Source: Leuconostoc gasicomitatum LMG 18811 (GTDB lineage: Bacteria; Bacillota; Bacilli; Lactobacillales; Lactobacillaceae). Taken from it: 64,000 nucleotides of DNA. The translations under genes and the position numbers were made by a program. Under the pieces are notes generated by a model. The model was not told the DNA's origin and did no database searches. It worked only from the letters and a program-made list of their open reading frames with translations. This document shows, in pieces, positions 25,536 to 34,499 of this stretch (position 1 is its first letter; each line of letters opens with the position of its first letter). The DNA is taken from contig NC_014319.1 in NCBI RefSeq assembly GCF_000196855.1, positions 1,860,001 to 1,924,000 of the forward strand, in the 5' to 3' direction.

Positions 25536-25565
25536 ATGTTATTCAAAGCGGGGGTCCTTTCATGA
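25536..25565 (+). CDS. Nine-codon leader ORF MLFKAGVLS
   Basis: This tiny frame has the best Shine-Dalgarno of the region (AAAGGAGG) seven bases before ATG 25536, and its TGA overlaps the MFS ATG (ATGA). AAAGGA at its RBS can pair with TCCTTT at 25555-25560, just before the MFS start. It may couple or attenuate MFS translation. Confidence 0.45.
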   Translation: MLFKAGVLS

Positions 25566-27382
25566 GTAGAACAGGAAAATTATTTGGTTTTAGCGGTCTG
25601 ATCATTGCCATGTTTATGGGAACACTAGATAGTACAATCGTTAACATTGCCCTACCTAAACTCATGACAGAATTCAACACTAATTTATCTGGTGCCAGTT
25701 GGGTGGCAACGATTTACGCATTGGCACTTGCTGTATTTATGATTTCTGCGACTAAATTAGCTGATAAATTTGGCCGAAAAAAAATCATGTTACTGGGGTT
25801 AGCTTGCTTCACCTTATTTTCTGCAGCTTGTATGTATGCTAATTCACTGTCCATGTTACTCGTGTTTAGATTTTTCCAAGGTATTGGCGGTGCGATTATC
25901 ACACCACTCGTCTTACCAATAGGTACTCATCTTTTAGGGAAACAAAACATATCTAAGATCGCTGCTGTTGTCGGTGCGTTTACGGCCCTTGCCGCGGCTA
26001 GTGGTCCTGCAGCCGGTGGTATTATTTTAGAATATACTTCGTGGCATTGGATTTTTGGCTTAAATGTGCCAATTGGCATCATCGCTTTCCTACTTGTACT
26101 CATTTTTACAAGTGAATCCTATGACGACACCTTGACTGGTAACTTCGATATACTGGGCATGCTAATGTTAACACTAATGTTAGGTGGTGTAACATTTGGT
26201 CTACTGGAAGGCAGAGAATACGGTTGGACCTCAACCTTAATCTTATCAAGTTTTGGTGCTGGTATTATTGGCATAATACTATTTATCTTCGTGGAATTCA
26301 AAGCGTCATCTCCTATCGTTGAATTCAACCTTTTCCGTGAAAAAACATTCACAGCTTCAAGCATTGTTTATTTAATCACTGGTTTTGCTTTGGTGGTCCC
26401 AAGTGTTATTTTTAATTACTATTTACAAAATGTTTTAAACTACACTGCCTTGCATTCAGCATTAACCATTATTCCAGTTTCTCTAGCAATCGTTGTCGGT
26501 ATGCCACTAGGCACCAAATTAGCCGACAAAATTGGTACTAACCCTGTTAATTTTATTGGTATATTACTCATATCAGCGAGCTTTTTAACGCTATCATTAA
26601 TAACCACAGATACTTCTCGAGCAGTAATGATTGTATTCTTAATTATTAGCGGTGCCGGATTTGGATTTTCCACTGTATCCTATGTATCCTCAGTTAAACA
26701 TTTGCCGCAAGCTAAAACAGGTACCGGATCTGGCATTGCTAATTCTGCTCGTCAAATTGGTATGTGCTTAGGAATTGCTGTTTTAGTAACAATACTCAAT
26801 GCAAATGTTGCTACTGCTAAAAACAATATCAGAGACACTGCAATTGCAGCTGTTAACAGCAAAAATATATCGGATACTGTTAGAAACGTAGCAACAACAG
26901 AAATTAAATCACTATTTTCAAATAATGACAGCAAAAATACTGACTACGCGGCTAAGCAAGCTCAACTGACGAATAAACTTAAAGCAGCTGCCTCAGATAA
27001 AAGTAATTTACCTATTCCAGAACCAGGTACAGACTATAGAACGCTCTATGATGCTGCACAAAAACTAAGCACTGGCAATCGTCAATTGACCGAATCACTC
27101 AGAAAAACAAGTCATTTAACTGTTTCCAATACCCAACTAACTGCTATCATTGATGCGCTACTAAGTGGCAGCACAACACTTGAAAATGGTCAAAACAAGG
27201 TGTCAACAGCTATTCAACTGTTAGCGCAAAAAATTGAACTGCAAAATGTGCTACATCAAATTAAACAACAGAAAAACATACAATTGAGTCAGGCATTTAG
27301 TAAAACTTACCTTATTTGTGCTATCATGCTAGTTCTGTGTTCACCTATTGCTTTGTTTTCAGATAGACGTGTGACTGATTAA
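25562..27382 (+). CDS. MFS drug efflux transporter, DHA2 family, with extra loop domain
   Basis: This roughly 606-aa, 14-helix proton-driven exporter has motif A-like 'TKLADKFGRKKIML', motif C-like 'ASGPAAGGIILEYTSWHWIF' and 'LDSTIVNIALPKL' at the start, all DHA2 (EmrB/QacA) marks. Unlike usual 480-510 aa members, it has about 150 hydrophilic residues between the last two helices (Asn/Ser/Lys-rich, with 'SGSTTLENGQNKVSTAIQLL' resembling YhgE-type repeats), which should be outside the cell. I choose ATG 25562 (GGGGG seven bases upstream) rather than GTG 25514. Confidence 0.88.
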   Translation: MSRTGKLFGFSGLIIAMFMGTLDSTIVNIALPKLMTEFNTNLSGASWVATIYALALAVFMISATKLADKFGRKKIMLLGLACFTLFSAACMYANSLSMLLVFRFFQGIGGAIITPLVLPIGTHLLGKQNISKIAAVVGAFTALAAASGPAAGGIILEYTSWHWIFGLNVPIGIIAFLLVLIFTSESYDDTLTGNFDILGMLMLTLMLGGVTFGLLEGREYGWTSTLILSSFGAGIIGIILFIFVEFKASSPIVEFNLFREKTFTASSIVYLITGFALVVPSVIFNYYLQNVLNYTALHSALTIIPVSLAIVVGMPLGTKLADKIGTNPVNFIGILLISASFLTLSLITTDTSRAVMIVFLIISGAGFGFSTVSYVSSVKHLPQAKTGTGSGIANSARQIGMCLGIAVLVTILNANVATAKNNIRDTAIAAVNSKNISDTVRNVATTEIKSLFSNNDSKNTDYAAKQAQLTNKLKAAASDKSNLPIPEPGTDYRTLYDAAQKLSTGNRQLTESLRKTSHLTVSNTQLTAIIDALLSGSTTLENGQNKVSTAIQLLAQKIELQNVLHQIKQQKNIQLSQAFSKTYLICAIMLVLCSPIALFSDRRVTD

Positions 27383-27668
27383 TCTGTTATACAATTTAGT
27401 ATTTTTAAGTGTTATTAACTTGAAACCTTTTAGATAATCAGATAGTAAACAATCCAAAAGATGGGCATTGACAAGCAGCTAGTATCCAAACTGATTGTCA
27501 TAGACCCTATACCCATCCAATACGCATTCTAAAATTAATAGTCACATATTTGACAAAAACTCACCCAATTAATGCTTCAATTGCTAAATTGAGTGTCGGA
27601 CATGACCTGCACTTTATAGAATATATTTTTGATTTGACTTAATTATACAAGCACACTTAATTGTTTTA
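27383..27668 (+). other. Gap after the MFS gene
   Basis: I see no ORF of note. A loose inverted repeat (GATGGGC ... ACCCATC, about 27459-27521) may serve as a weak terminator. The right end leads into the palindromic promoter of the reductase gene. Confidence 0.4.
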
Positions 27669-27707
27669 ACAACTTGTTGTTTTATAAACAACAAGTTGTG
27701 CTATAAT
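27669..27707 (+). promoter_or_regulatory. Operator and -10 of the reductase gene
   Basis: A perfect 11-base inverted repeat (ACAACTTGTTG at 27669-27679, complement at 27689-27699, 9-base spacer) lies immediately before TATAAT (27702-27707). The bases around the -10 (TGTGCTATAAT) recur before the nearby Rrf2 gene. The Rrf2 protein is the likely binder. Confidence 0.65.
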
Positions 27708-27740
27708 ACTTGTATAGATAATAGAAAAGGAAAAAATACC

Positions 27741-28595
27741 ATGAAATACGCAATTACCGCTGCAACAGGTCACTTTGGCCAATTAGCTTACCACTACCTA
27801 CAAGAATTAGTCGCGGTCAAAGATATTGTTGTCATTGCTAGAAACATTGAAAAAGCGCGCGAATTATTTGCCGGTGCTGATGTACGTGAAGCAGATTATG
27901 ATGATAAATCTTCAATGACACGTGCATTCTCTGGTGTCGATCGTGTGTTGTTTATTTCGTCTCAACCCGGTGGCCCGGTTCCACGTGAAACACAGCATCA
28001 AAATGTTGTTGCTGCTTTAGTAGCTAACAATGTCTCATTTGTAGCTTATACAAGTTTTGCTCAAGCAGACAAGTCAATTAGCGCGCTGGCTAGCGATCAT
28101 CTTGTAACTGAACACGCATTGGTTGCATCCGGTCTGCCATACTCATTATTGAGAAATAACTGGTATCTTGAAAACGAAATGGGATTTATCACCGCGGGTG
28201 CCAGCCAACATGCCACCTCCTACTGGGCATCTGGCCGTGCTGGATGGGCTTTAGAACGCGAATATGCTGAAGCTGCTATTAAAGTACTTGTCAGCGATTC
28301 ACCAAAGGCAATTTATGAATTTTCCGGACCTGCCAATGATTATGAATCACTTGGTTTAGCCTTAGCGCAAGCAACACAAGAAAAAATTACAGTGACAAAA
28401 GAAACACTGGCAGACTATGTTACAACATTGGAAAAAGGCGGTTTGCCACACGATTTGGCAACGATGTTTGCTTCATTTCAATCACCAATTGATGAAGGTT
28501 CATTGGCTATAATTTCAACGGATTTAGCCGACATTTTGGGACGCGACTTAACACCACTACCAACAGCACTCAAAGAAATTCTGGCTCGAAACTAA
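27741..28595 (+). CDS. NAD(P)H-binding oxidoreductase, YtfG/QOR2-like
   Basis: This atypical short-chain reductase of 284 aa has the NmrA-like nucleotide motif AATGHFGQLAY at the N-terminus and 'YTSFAQADKSISALASDH' and 'LPYSLLRNNWYLEN' typical of quinone oxidoreductase 2 (YtfG). It would reduce quinones or similar electrophiles with NADPH. ATG 27741 has AAAAGGAAAA upstream; a longer frame from 27696 lies partly in the promoter and is unlikely. The pairing with an Rrf2-family regulator gene downstream is like ywnB/ywnA of Bacillus, a redox or thiol-stress unit. Confidence 0.82.
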   Translation: MKYAITAATGHFGQLAYHYLQELVAVKDIVVIARNIEKARELFAGADVREADYDDKSSMTRAFSGVDRVLFISSQPGGPVPRETQHQNVVAALVANNVSFVAYTSFAQADKSISALASDHLVTEHALVASGLPYSLLRNNWYLENEMGFITAGASQHATSYWASGRAGWALEREYAEAAIKVLVSDSPKAIYEFSGPANDYESLGLALAQATQEKITVTKETLADYVTTLEKGGLPHDLATMFASFQSPIDEGSLAIISTDLADILGRDLTPLPTALKEILARN

Positions 28596-28602
28596 AATCA
28601 TC

Positions 28603-28632
28603 AAAAGGCATCGTTAATCAGATGTCTTTTTT
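28603..28632 (+). terminator. Rho-independent terminator
   Basis: AAAAGGCATC pairs with GATGTCTTTT (one G-T pair) around an 8-base loop, followed by TT. It ends the reductase transcript. Confidence 0.75.
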
Positions 28633-28685
28633 GCGCCTCATAACTGTGCTATAATGCTTGAATAACTAACTGATAGGATGAGAAT

Positions 28686-29099
28686 ATGCGCGTTTCATAT
28701 AAATTAAGCGATGCAATACACATTTTAGCTTATATTGAGATATTTAAACAACATGATTTATCTAGCAAAGCCATTGCAGCAAGTATTGGTTCAAATGCCA
28801 GCGTTGTGCGTAATTTAATGCTTGACTTACGGGCAGCAAACTTGTTAACAACACATCAAGGTATAGCAGCGCCAGAGCTAGCAAAATCACCAAATGATAT
28901 AAGTATTTATGCTGTTTATTGCGCTATCAATATGACGCATAAGTTACTACATATTGACCCTAAAACAAACCCCAACTGTTTAGTCGGCGGGCATATTCAA
29001 GATACATTAAATCAATTTTATGATGGTATTGAAACTGCTGCTTATGACCATATGAAAACCATTTCACTAGCTCATGTGATTCAAGATATTTTAAAATAG
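28686..29099 (+). CDS. Rrf2-family transcriptional regulator
   Basis: The 137-aa protein has an N-terminal winged helix ('LSSKAIAASIGSNASVVRNLM') and the dimer helix common to Rrf2 proteins such as YwnA. Instead of the three clustered cysteines of iron-sulfur members it has only two (in 'VYCAINM' and 'NPNCLVGGHI'), so it is probably a thiol- or ligand-responsive YwnA-type member. It has its own promoter (TGTGCTATAATGCTTG near 28650) closely like that of the reductase gene, suggesting autoregulation together with it. Confidence 0.82.
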   Translation: MRVSYKLSDAIHILAYIEIFKQHDLSSKAIAASIGSNASVVRNLMLDLRAANLLTTHQGIAAPELAKSPNDISIYAVYCAINMTHKLLHIDPKTNPNCLVGGHIQDTLNQFYDGIETAAYDHMKTISLAHVIQDILK

Positions 29100-29195
29100 A
29101 CAAAAGCTGCAGATCCTTTATGATTGTTTTAGACAATGACCATTAAAAGATTTATAGCTTTTTTAACTGGTGCATTGTCTATTATAAAATTTCGA

Positions 29196-29690
29196 TCATC
29201 GCTGCTTTTTTAAATTAATCATAGCAGTGTGATTCAATAACATATAAGTTACTATAACTTGCACAATGAGACTCGTAATCATCTTGAATATTCTTGTCGT
29301 CAACAATGCCTCATAATTTAAATGGTAAACATAGGCAATTAAACGCGTATTAAATAAAAAACTGACCCCTACAACAACAACTATATTAACGATGAAGATA
29401 CGAAATAAAGATGGTTTATGTAATAGTCCGTACGTTGCACCTGCAATGGCAGCCGGTATGACAAACCAAAACGAAAACGCCCCACTACCCATAATCGTAA
29501 AAGCCAGCAGATTAGCTAAAACAGCAGCTAACATCGTTAATTTAACACCGTATAAGTAACCCGCTAAAACCAATGATATAAAGCCAAAATTGACCGCAGC
29601 AAATGCAGGCCCAACACTGATTTTACCCAATATAATGTTAATTGCAATCAGCATCGCAACTCCTGTTACCTTCTGGATAGATAAGTTCAT
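29196..29690 (-). CDS. ECF transporter S component (FolT/QueT-like)
   Basis: The 164-aa membrane protein has five to six helices, beginning 'VTGVAMLIAINIILGKISVG', with 'FGFISLVLAGYLYG' and 'GSGAFSFWFVIPAAIAGATYG'. This is the pattern of small substrate-binding S components of energy-coupling-factor vitamin transporters, nearest to the folate group. It would borrow the shared EcfAA'T module encoded elsewhere. The substrate is not certain; QueT-type specificity is the alternative. It is divergent from a TetR gene and shares two operator palindromes with it, an unusual control for an S component. Confidence 0.65.
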   Translation of the reverse strand: MNLSIQKVTGVAMLIAINIILGKISVGPAFAAVNFGFISLVLAGYLYGVKLTMLAAVLANLLAFTIMGSGAFSFWFVIPAAIAGATYGLLHKPSLFRIFIVNIVVVVGVSFLFNTRLIAYVYHLNYEALLTTRIFKMITSLIVQVIVTYMLLNHTAMINLKKQR

Positions 29691-29713
29691 AAATACAAGT
29701 CCCCTTTTCTTAT

Positions 29714-29771
29714 AATGACACTTGTGTCATTTTATAAAATGAATTATACTACGTAATGACACTCATGTCAT
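29714..29771. promoter_or_regulatory. Two TetR operators between divergent promoters
   Basis: AATGACACTTGTGTCATT (29714-29731) is a perfect 18-base palindrome. A second copy, TGACA-CTCA-TGTCA, lies at 29757-29770. On the plus strand TTGTGT (29722-29727) and TATACT (29745-29750) are 17 bases apart, so the first operator covers the -35 and the second lies just after the -10. Confidence 0.75.
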
Positions 29772-29795
29772 ATTAAATTTAGAAAGCGTGTTTTT

Positions 29796-30395
29796 ATGAA
29801 TGAAATAATGCCAAACAAGCGACGTGAATCTAAAAAAGCAATAATTATTGCTGGTGCTCAAAAAGTTTTTTCGACAAAAGGTTTTTTAAATGTCACCATG
29901 CAAGATATTATTGATGCATGTGGTATTAGTCGTGGTGGTATTTATTTATATTTTCGTGCCACTGATGACATTTTTTTTGAAACAATCACACAACGTTCTG
30001 TACGCCAATTTGATGATATTCGTGAAGCTGTCAAAAATGAACCATCTTTCGACCAATTAATACGTGTCTATCTTGGCGAACACAAAAATAGATTGATCAA
30101 CCATATAAACGGTGCACCTTCGCTACTTCGCGCAATGTATGAATATTCATTCACCCATCATGCTGATTGTGATAAAAGGTTAAAACAAAAACAAACAAAC
30201 GCAACTAAAGCAACTGTGCGCGCCATTTTAGATCTTGGTGTCAAACAAAATAAAGTAACTTGTCATGATACAAAAATAATTGCTGACAATTTTATGTTAC
30301 TCATTGAGGGAATGAGTATAGTAGCATTAACTGGCACATTAACAGCGCAACAAATTGACGATCAATTTCACATGTTTATGCAACAACTTTCTTAA
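29796..30395 (+). CDS. TetR-family regulator
   Basis: This 199-aa protein has a TetR DNA-binding domain ('VTMQDIIDACGISRGGIYLYF', residues about 32-52) and a C-terminal domain like that of YfiR/BM3R1-type members. It is divergent from the S-component gene. Two palindromes in the shared promoter strongly suggest repression of both genes. The Shine-Dalgarno is weak (AAAGCG). The start MNEIMPNKRR could also be at the second Met. Confidence 0.82.
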   Translation: MNEIMPNKRRESKKAIIIAGAQKVFSTKGFLNVTMQDIIDACGISRGGIYLYFRATDDIFFETITQRSVRQFDDIREAVKNEPSFDQLIRVYLGEHKNRLINHINGAPSLLRAMYEYSFTHHADCDKRLKQKQTNATKATVRAILDLGVKQNKVTCHDTKIIADNFMLLIEGMSIVALTGTLTAQQIDDQFHMFMQQLS

Positions 30396-30607
30396 AAATT
30401 GACATTTATTAGACCTTTAATGTGTACTTTCAATTGTATCCTGAAAGCAGCACTATCACCGCCCCAATCATCATCCAAAATCATAAATCGTACAGACTAT
30501 TTTACTTGGCATCAATCCATAACTTTATAACGTGTATAATGAAATAAAGCATGTTAAAATAGTTAAATCCTCACTTTTAATACAAAGGAAGTTGAATTAA
30601 GTAAAAT

Positions 30608-32011
30608 ATGTCACGAAAAATAGAGCTCCCAACTGCAGCAGAAATGAAGAAATTTCATAACCAATCCCAACGACGCACATTTCTGTCGCGGCTCTCTATG
30701 CCACAACGTTTAACGTTAGGATTTTTATCAGTCATCACTGTCGGTGCTTTGCTACTCATGCTACCTTTTAGCTATAATGGCGACATGGGTCATTCGTTTA
30801 TGGATGCCTTATTTACCGCAACTTCAGCTGCCTCTGTCACAGGTTTAACTGTCGTTAATACAGCAACACATTGGACAGTTTTTGGGCAAATTGTGATCAT
30901 GTGTTTAATTGAAATTGGTGCTCTAGGCTTCATGTCTTTTTCGGTTTTACTTTTTACGGCAACTCGCCGAAAAATGAATTTACGTGATAAAATGATGGTT
31001 CAAGAAGTTTATAGCTTAGAGAGCCTTTACGATACAAGAGCCGTCTTTGGTTACGTCATTAAGTTATCAGTTATTATTCAAATTGTTGGCGCCATCCTGT
31101 TAACCCCTTTTTTCGTCCATGACTTTGGTCTCAAGCGTGGCTTATTCTATGCTGTTTTTCACGCTATTTCAGCCTTTGGTAACGCTGGATTTTCAATTTT
31201 ACCAGCTGGTGATATGGCCTATGCTAACCAACCTTGGATTCTACTTATTATTGCTGCTCTGATTGTCGCCGGATCCTTAGGGTTCTTAGTCTGGCGTGAT
31301 GTCCTACTTTATCGCCATTCACACAAACTAACCTTACATTCAAAACTCGCGCTTATGATGACTGGTGCGCTGATTATTGGTTGCTGGCTATTATTTGAAT
31401 TAACTGAAAGTAATTTAGCTATTGCACCACATTTATCTGAATTTAATCGGGTTACAAATACCCTTTTTATGTCAATTTCTTATCGTACAGCTGGCTTTTC
31501 ACAATTTAGTTTCAGTCAAATGGCACCTGCTACAATTTTGTTAACAATTATGATGATGTATATCGGTGGTACACCTGGTTCAACGGCTGGTGGTATCAAA
31601 ACAACAACATTGGGTGTCTTACTACTTAAAACACATGCTGCTTTACGCGGCAAAAAAGATGTTACGTTTGCACATCGTCGGTTGACAAACGAAAATATTT
31701 CACGATCGCTCTTACTGATATTTGTATCACTGCTTTTCTTAGGTGTTTTATCATTTTTACTCATGTTAACACAAGGTACTGATTCCAAATACGGGTTAGA
31801 ATATATCATTTTTGAAGTTGTCAGTGCCTTTGCAACAGCTGGATTAACACTTGGTCTCACACCACACTTAAATATTTTTGGACAATGTGTTATTATGCTA
31901 ACTATGTTTGTTGGCCGTGTAGGAGTCTACACGGTCATGTTCTCAATTCTAAACGTACATTCAGATCACGCACCATACCAATACCCAGAAGAATCAGTCA
32001 TTATCGGTTAG
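30608..32011 (+). CDS. ktrB: Potassium uptake channel subunit KtrB
   Basis: This 467-aa SKT-family protein has four M1-P-M2 repeats, shown by the selectivity-filter-like segments 'TSAASVTGLTVV', 'SAFGNAGFSIL', 'SYRTAGFSQF' and 'FATAGLTLGL'. The glycine-rich loop 'GGTPGSTAGGIKTTT' in the third repeat is the gate seen in KtrB and TrkH. It forms a sodium-dependent K+ channel with the cytoplasmic KtrA ring. Start ATG 30608 is in-frame with a 50-residue polar N-terminus. A TATAAT at about 30534 is the likely -10. Confidence 0.9.
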   Translation: MSRKIELPTAAEMKKFHNQSQRRTFLSRLSMPQRLTLGFLSVITVGALLLMLPFSYNGDMGHSFMDALFTATSAASVTGLTVVNTATHWTVFGQIVIMCLIEIGALGFMSFSVLLFTATRRKMNLRDKMMVQEVYSLESLYDTRAVFGYVIKLSVIIQIVGAILLTPFFVHDFGLKRGLFYAVFHAISAFGNAGFSILPAGDMAYANQPWILLIIAALIVAGSLGFLVWRDVLLYRHSHKLTLHSKLALMMTGALIIGCWLLFELTESNLAIAPHLSEFNRVTNTLFMSISYRTAGFSQFSFSQMAPATILLTIMMMYIGGTPGSTAGGIKTTTLGVLLLKTHAALRGKKDVTFAHRRLTNENISRSLLLIFVSLLFLGVLSFLLMLTQGTDSKYGLEYIIFEVVSAFATAGLTLGLTPHLNIFGQCVIMLTMFVGRVGVYTVMFSILNVHSDHAPYQYPEESVIIG

Positions 32012-32050
32012 TTTAATCGCTATGTTATAGAAATTTAGGAGATGCTCATT

Positions 32051-32713
32051 ATGCGCCAAACTTATGCTATCATTGGACTCGGCCGCTTTGGCGGTGCGTT
32101 ACTTGAAACCCTTATCGCCAATGGACAAGACGTACTTGGTATTGATATCAGTGAAGAACACGTTAATGAATATCGTGATATTGCGACTCAAGTTGTTATC
32201 GCTGACGCACAAGAAGATGACGTTTTACGAAAATTAGATATTGCGAGCTTTGATCATGTGGTCATTGCCATTGGTCATAATATGCAAGCAAGCATTTTAG
32301 CTACCATCAATGCAAAAGATCTCGGTGCTAAAAATGTCATCGCAAAAGCCGAAAACCGCACCCATTTACGCGTCTTAACAAAAATCGGTGCTGACTTGGT
32401 TGTCCAGCCCGAACGAGAAATGGGTGAACGTATTGGTCGTAAACTCCTAGCGCCAAATATGTTAAATTTTATTGAATTATCTGATGATTATTCAATGGCA
32501 GAGGTTCAGATTGTCAATCCAACCTTTACTGGAAAAACCATCTCCGAACTAAATATTCACAAAAAATTCGGTTTGAATGTCATTGCCGTGCGTCATGAAG
32601 GCGAAGTGATTGTTGCGCCCGATTCAAAATATAAAATACATCATAAAGATATTTTATCTGTTGTGGGACCAAAAGACATGGTTGATGATTTTGATCAAAT
32701 GACTAATAATTAA
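32051..32713 (+). CDS. ktrA: Potassium uptake regulatory subunit KtrA
   Basis: The 220-aa RCK protein carries a Rossmann domain with GLGRFGGAL (nucleotide-binding glycines) and Asp/Glu after beta2 ('GIDISEEHV'), followed by an RCK_C domain ('VQIVNPTFTGKTISELNI'). It gates KtrB in response to ATP/ADP and, in many Firmicutes, cyclic-di-AMP. AGGAG is nine bases before ATG 32051; an ATG at 32042 directly abuts the Shine-Dalgarno and is therefore rejected. It lies 39 bases after ktrB and forms an operon with it. Confidence 0.9.
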   Translation: MRQTYAIIGLGRFGGALLETLIANGQDVLGIDISEEHVNEYRDIATQVVIADAQEDDVLRKLDIASFDHVVIAIGHNMQASILATINAKDLGAKNVIAKAENRTHLRVLTKIGADLVVQPEREMGERIGRKLLAPNMLNFIELSDDYSMAEVQIVNPTFTGKTISELNIHKKFGLNVIAVRHEGEVIVAPDSKYKIHHKDILSVVGPKDMVDDFDQMTNN

Positions 32714-32722
32714 ATAAACAAT

Positions 32723-32762
32723 AAAAATACCAAAAATGTTAAAAAACATTTTTGGTATTTTT
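32723..32762. terminator. Bidirectional terminator between ktrA and dld
   Basis: Perfect 18-base arms (AAAAATACCAAAAATGTT and complement) with a 4-base loop. It serves the convergent ktrA and dld genes. Confidence 0.92.
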
Positions 32763-32767
32763 ATTAA

Positions 32768-34453
32768 TTAGTAATTACCCCAGTATTTTTCCATGGTCGT
32801 CAAACCAACACCTGGATTGAAACTATTAGTCGGATCATTACGCTTATAATGACTCACTAATGTTGAAGCGGCATGATACAAATGACCAACATTATGTTCG
32901 GCAGGATAAATAGCCCCACGCTTATCAAGCAATTTCAACATTTCTAATTTCAATTCATGTGGATCAACACCTGGCTTTAAAATGTAATCCTGATGCATCA
33001 CATGATCTAGAAAATGGCCATAATACAACTTATGTTCAATTTTATCTTCAATTTCCTTTGGCAAATGTTCAAACCAATCAAACTCATTACGAGGTAAAGC
33101 AATATCTAATGGTAAAATATCCAATTTTTTATTTTGGAAGACTTCTTGATATCTAATAGCGACACCAGCTGTGACATAACGATGCGTTGCAGCTCGATCT
33201 GCCTCCGAAGGCGTGCATTCCAAATAGTCCCCTGACTCAGTTTTGAAAAATTCTTTCAAATATTGACGTGCTTCATCAATGCCATCACCAACCATTTTTA
33301 ATTGCAAATAGTGTTCATACTTGTCGCTATAGGCTTCAATTCTTTTTGGCAACTGATTTGGAAATACTTGACCTACATGTTGCAATAAACGATCAGGAAA
33401 GTAGGGTTTAAAGGTCGGAATATGACCTAATATACGTTCAGCTGTTGACTTCAAACTAAACAAATACGGCAACATATTCGTCCCTATTGTATCAATCACA
33501 AGCAGTGAATCTTTGCCATATTTTTTAGCTAAATCATATGCTTCTTTATGCATATATTCCCCAGATACAGGTAAATTCTTAAATTCAGATAAAATATGGC
33601 GCCGCAATTTTTCCAACACTGCAGGCTCATTCGTGCCAATGTAAAACACCTGTGAAGCCCCTTCTTTAGGAAATGTATCCAAGCGAACAGCAAAAGCTGC
33701 TAATTTACCAGAGGCACCGGAAACTTCATATAATTCGTTAGGATCAGCATTATAACGCGTTGGTGTATGTGATCCAATATTGCGTACACGGGCTTCATAG
33801 TCGCGATTGTGTCCCACACGCTTTTCGTCTTTTTTAACTTTATCAATATCAAAATTACGATTTTCGAGATTATTAATCATTTCCTCAGGCGTCTCTCCTA
33901 AGTCAATGCCTAAATGATTCACGAGATGCAATTCGTCATTTGCGTCAATTTGAGCATACAATGATAATTCTGTATACGCTGGCCCACGTTGAATCAATGC
34001 ACCACCAGAATTATTATTGATACCACCAATGACAGATGCCCCTAAATTGGATGACCCAATAACTGAATGTGGTTCTCGATTAATCGCTTTTAATGCGTTT
34101 TCGAGTTTAAATAGCGTTGTACCTGGAAAAGCAAGTGCTTCTTCACCATGGTTAATCAATTGCACACCTTTAATTCGTGTCCCATTAACCACAACACATT
34201 CACGATCGTAGCCTGGTGCCGGAATTGATCCTTCAGTTAAGCTGGTATTAGATGCTTGCATAATAATAATTGTATTATGGGCATGTAGTACTTTCAATAC
34301 TTGCCATAACTCCATCATATTACCAGGCAGTACAACCGCCAACGCATCACCTTGCCCACTACGGTATCCACTTCGATAGCGCAATGATTTTGAAGCTGAA
34401 GTGATGATGTGATTGTTACCAACAATTTCTGTCAATTCTTGAACAGTTGTCAT
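32768..34453 (-). CDS. dld: D-lactate dehydrogenase, FAD-dependent, quinone-type
   Basis: This 561-aa peripheral-membrane flavoenzyme oxidises D-lactate to pyruvate and passes electrons to quinone. The N-terminal PCMH FAD domain shows 'MQASNTSLTEGSIP' and 'VIGSSNLGASVIGGINNNSGG'. The C-terminal membrane-binding region contains 'TPSEADRAATHRYVTAGVA' and 'YPAEHNVGHLY', both typical of E. coli Dld. Length matches the family. In a D-lactate producer it would recycle lactate when oxygen or haem/quinone is present. The window also carries menE and menG, which fits a quinone link. A palindrome lies in the 5' leader. Confidence 0.92.
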   Translation of the reverse strand: MTTVQELTEIVGNNHIITSASKSLRYRSGYRSGQGDALAVVLPGNMMELWQVLKVLHAHNTIIIMQASNTSLTEGSIPAPGYDRECVVVNGTRIKGVQLINHGEEALAFPGTTLFKLENALKAINREPHSVIGSSNLGASVIGGINNNSGGALIQRGPAYTELSLYAQIDANDELHLVNHLGIDLGETPEEMINNLENRNFDIDKVKKDEKRVGHNRDYEARVRNIGSHTPTRYNADPNELYEVSGASGKLAAFAVRLDTFPKEGASQVFYIGTNEPAVLEKLRRHILSEFKNLPVSGEYMHKEAYDLAKKYGKDSLLVIDTIGTNMLPYLFSLKSTAERILGHIPTFKPYFPDRLLQHVGQVFPNQLPKRIEAYSDKYEHYLQLKMVGDGIDEARQYLKEFFKTESGDYLECTPSEADRAATHRYVTAGVAIRYQEVFQNKKLDILPLDIALPRNEFDWFEHLPKEIEDKIEHKLYYGHFLDHVMHQDYILKPGVDPHELKLEMLKLLDKRGAIYPAEHNVGHLYHAASTLVSHYKRNDPTNSFNPGVGLTTMEKYWGNY

Positions 34454-34474
34454 AATAAACCCCCATAAAAATTT

Positions 34475-34499
34475 ATGTTTTGAATAACTTTCAAAACAT
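34475..34499 (-). promoter_or_regulatory. Palindrome in the dld leader
   Basis: ATGTTTTGAA and its perfect complement (5-base spacer) lie between the likely -10 (TATACT on the minus strand, near 34507) and the dld start. It may be a repressor site just after the start point. Confidence 0.5.

Noticed and set aside
29100..29195. Terminator after the Rrf2 gene
   Set aside because: AAAAGCT and AGCTTTTTT are 50 bases apart with a poor inner stem, so I did not list it as a feature.
30396..30607. Cyclic-di-AMP riboswitch before ktrB
   Set aside because: I see no ydaO-type conserved blocks or terminator in this 212-base leader, only a -10 box and an RBS.
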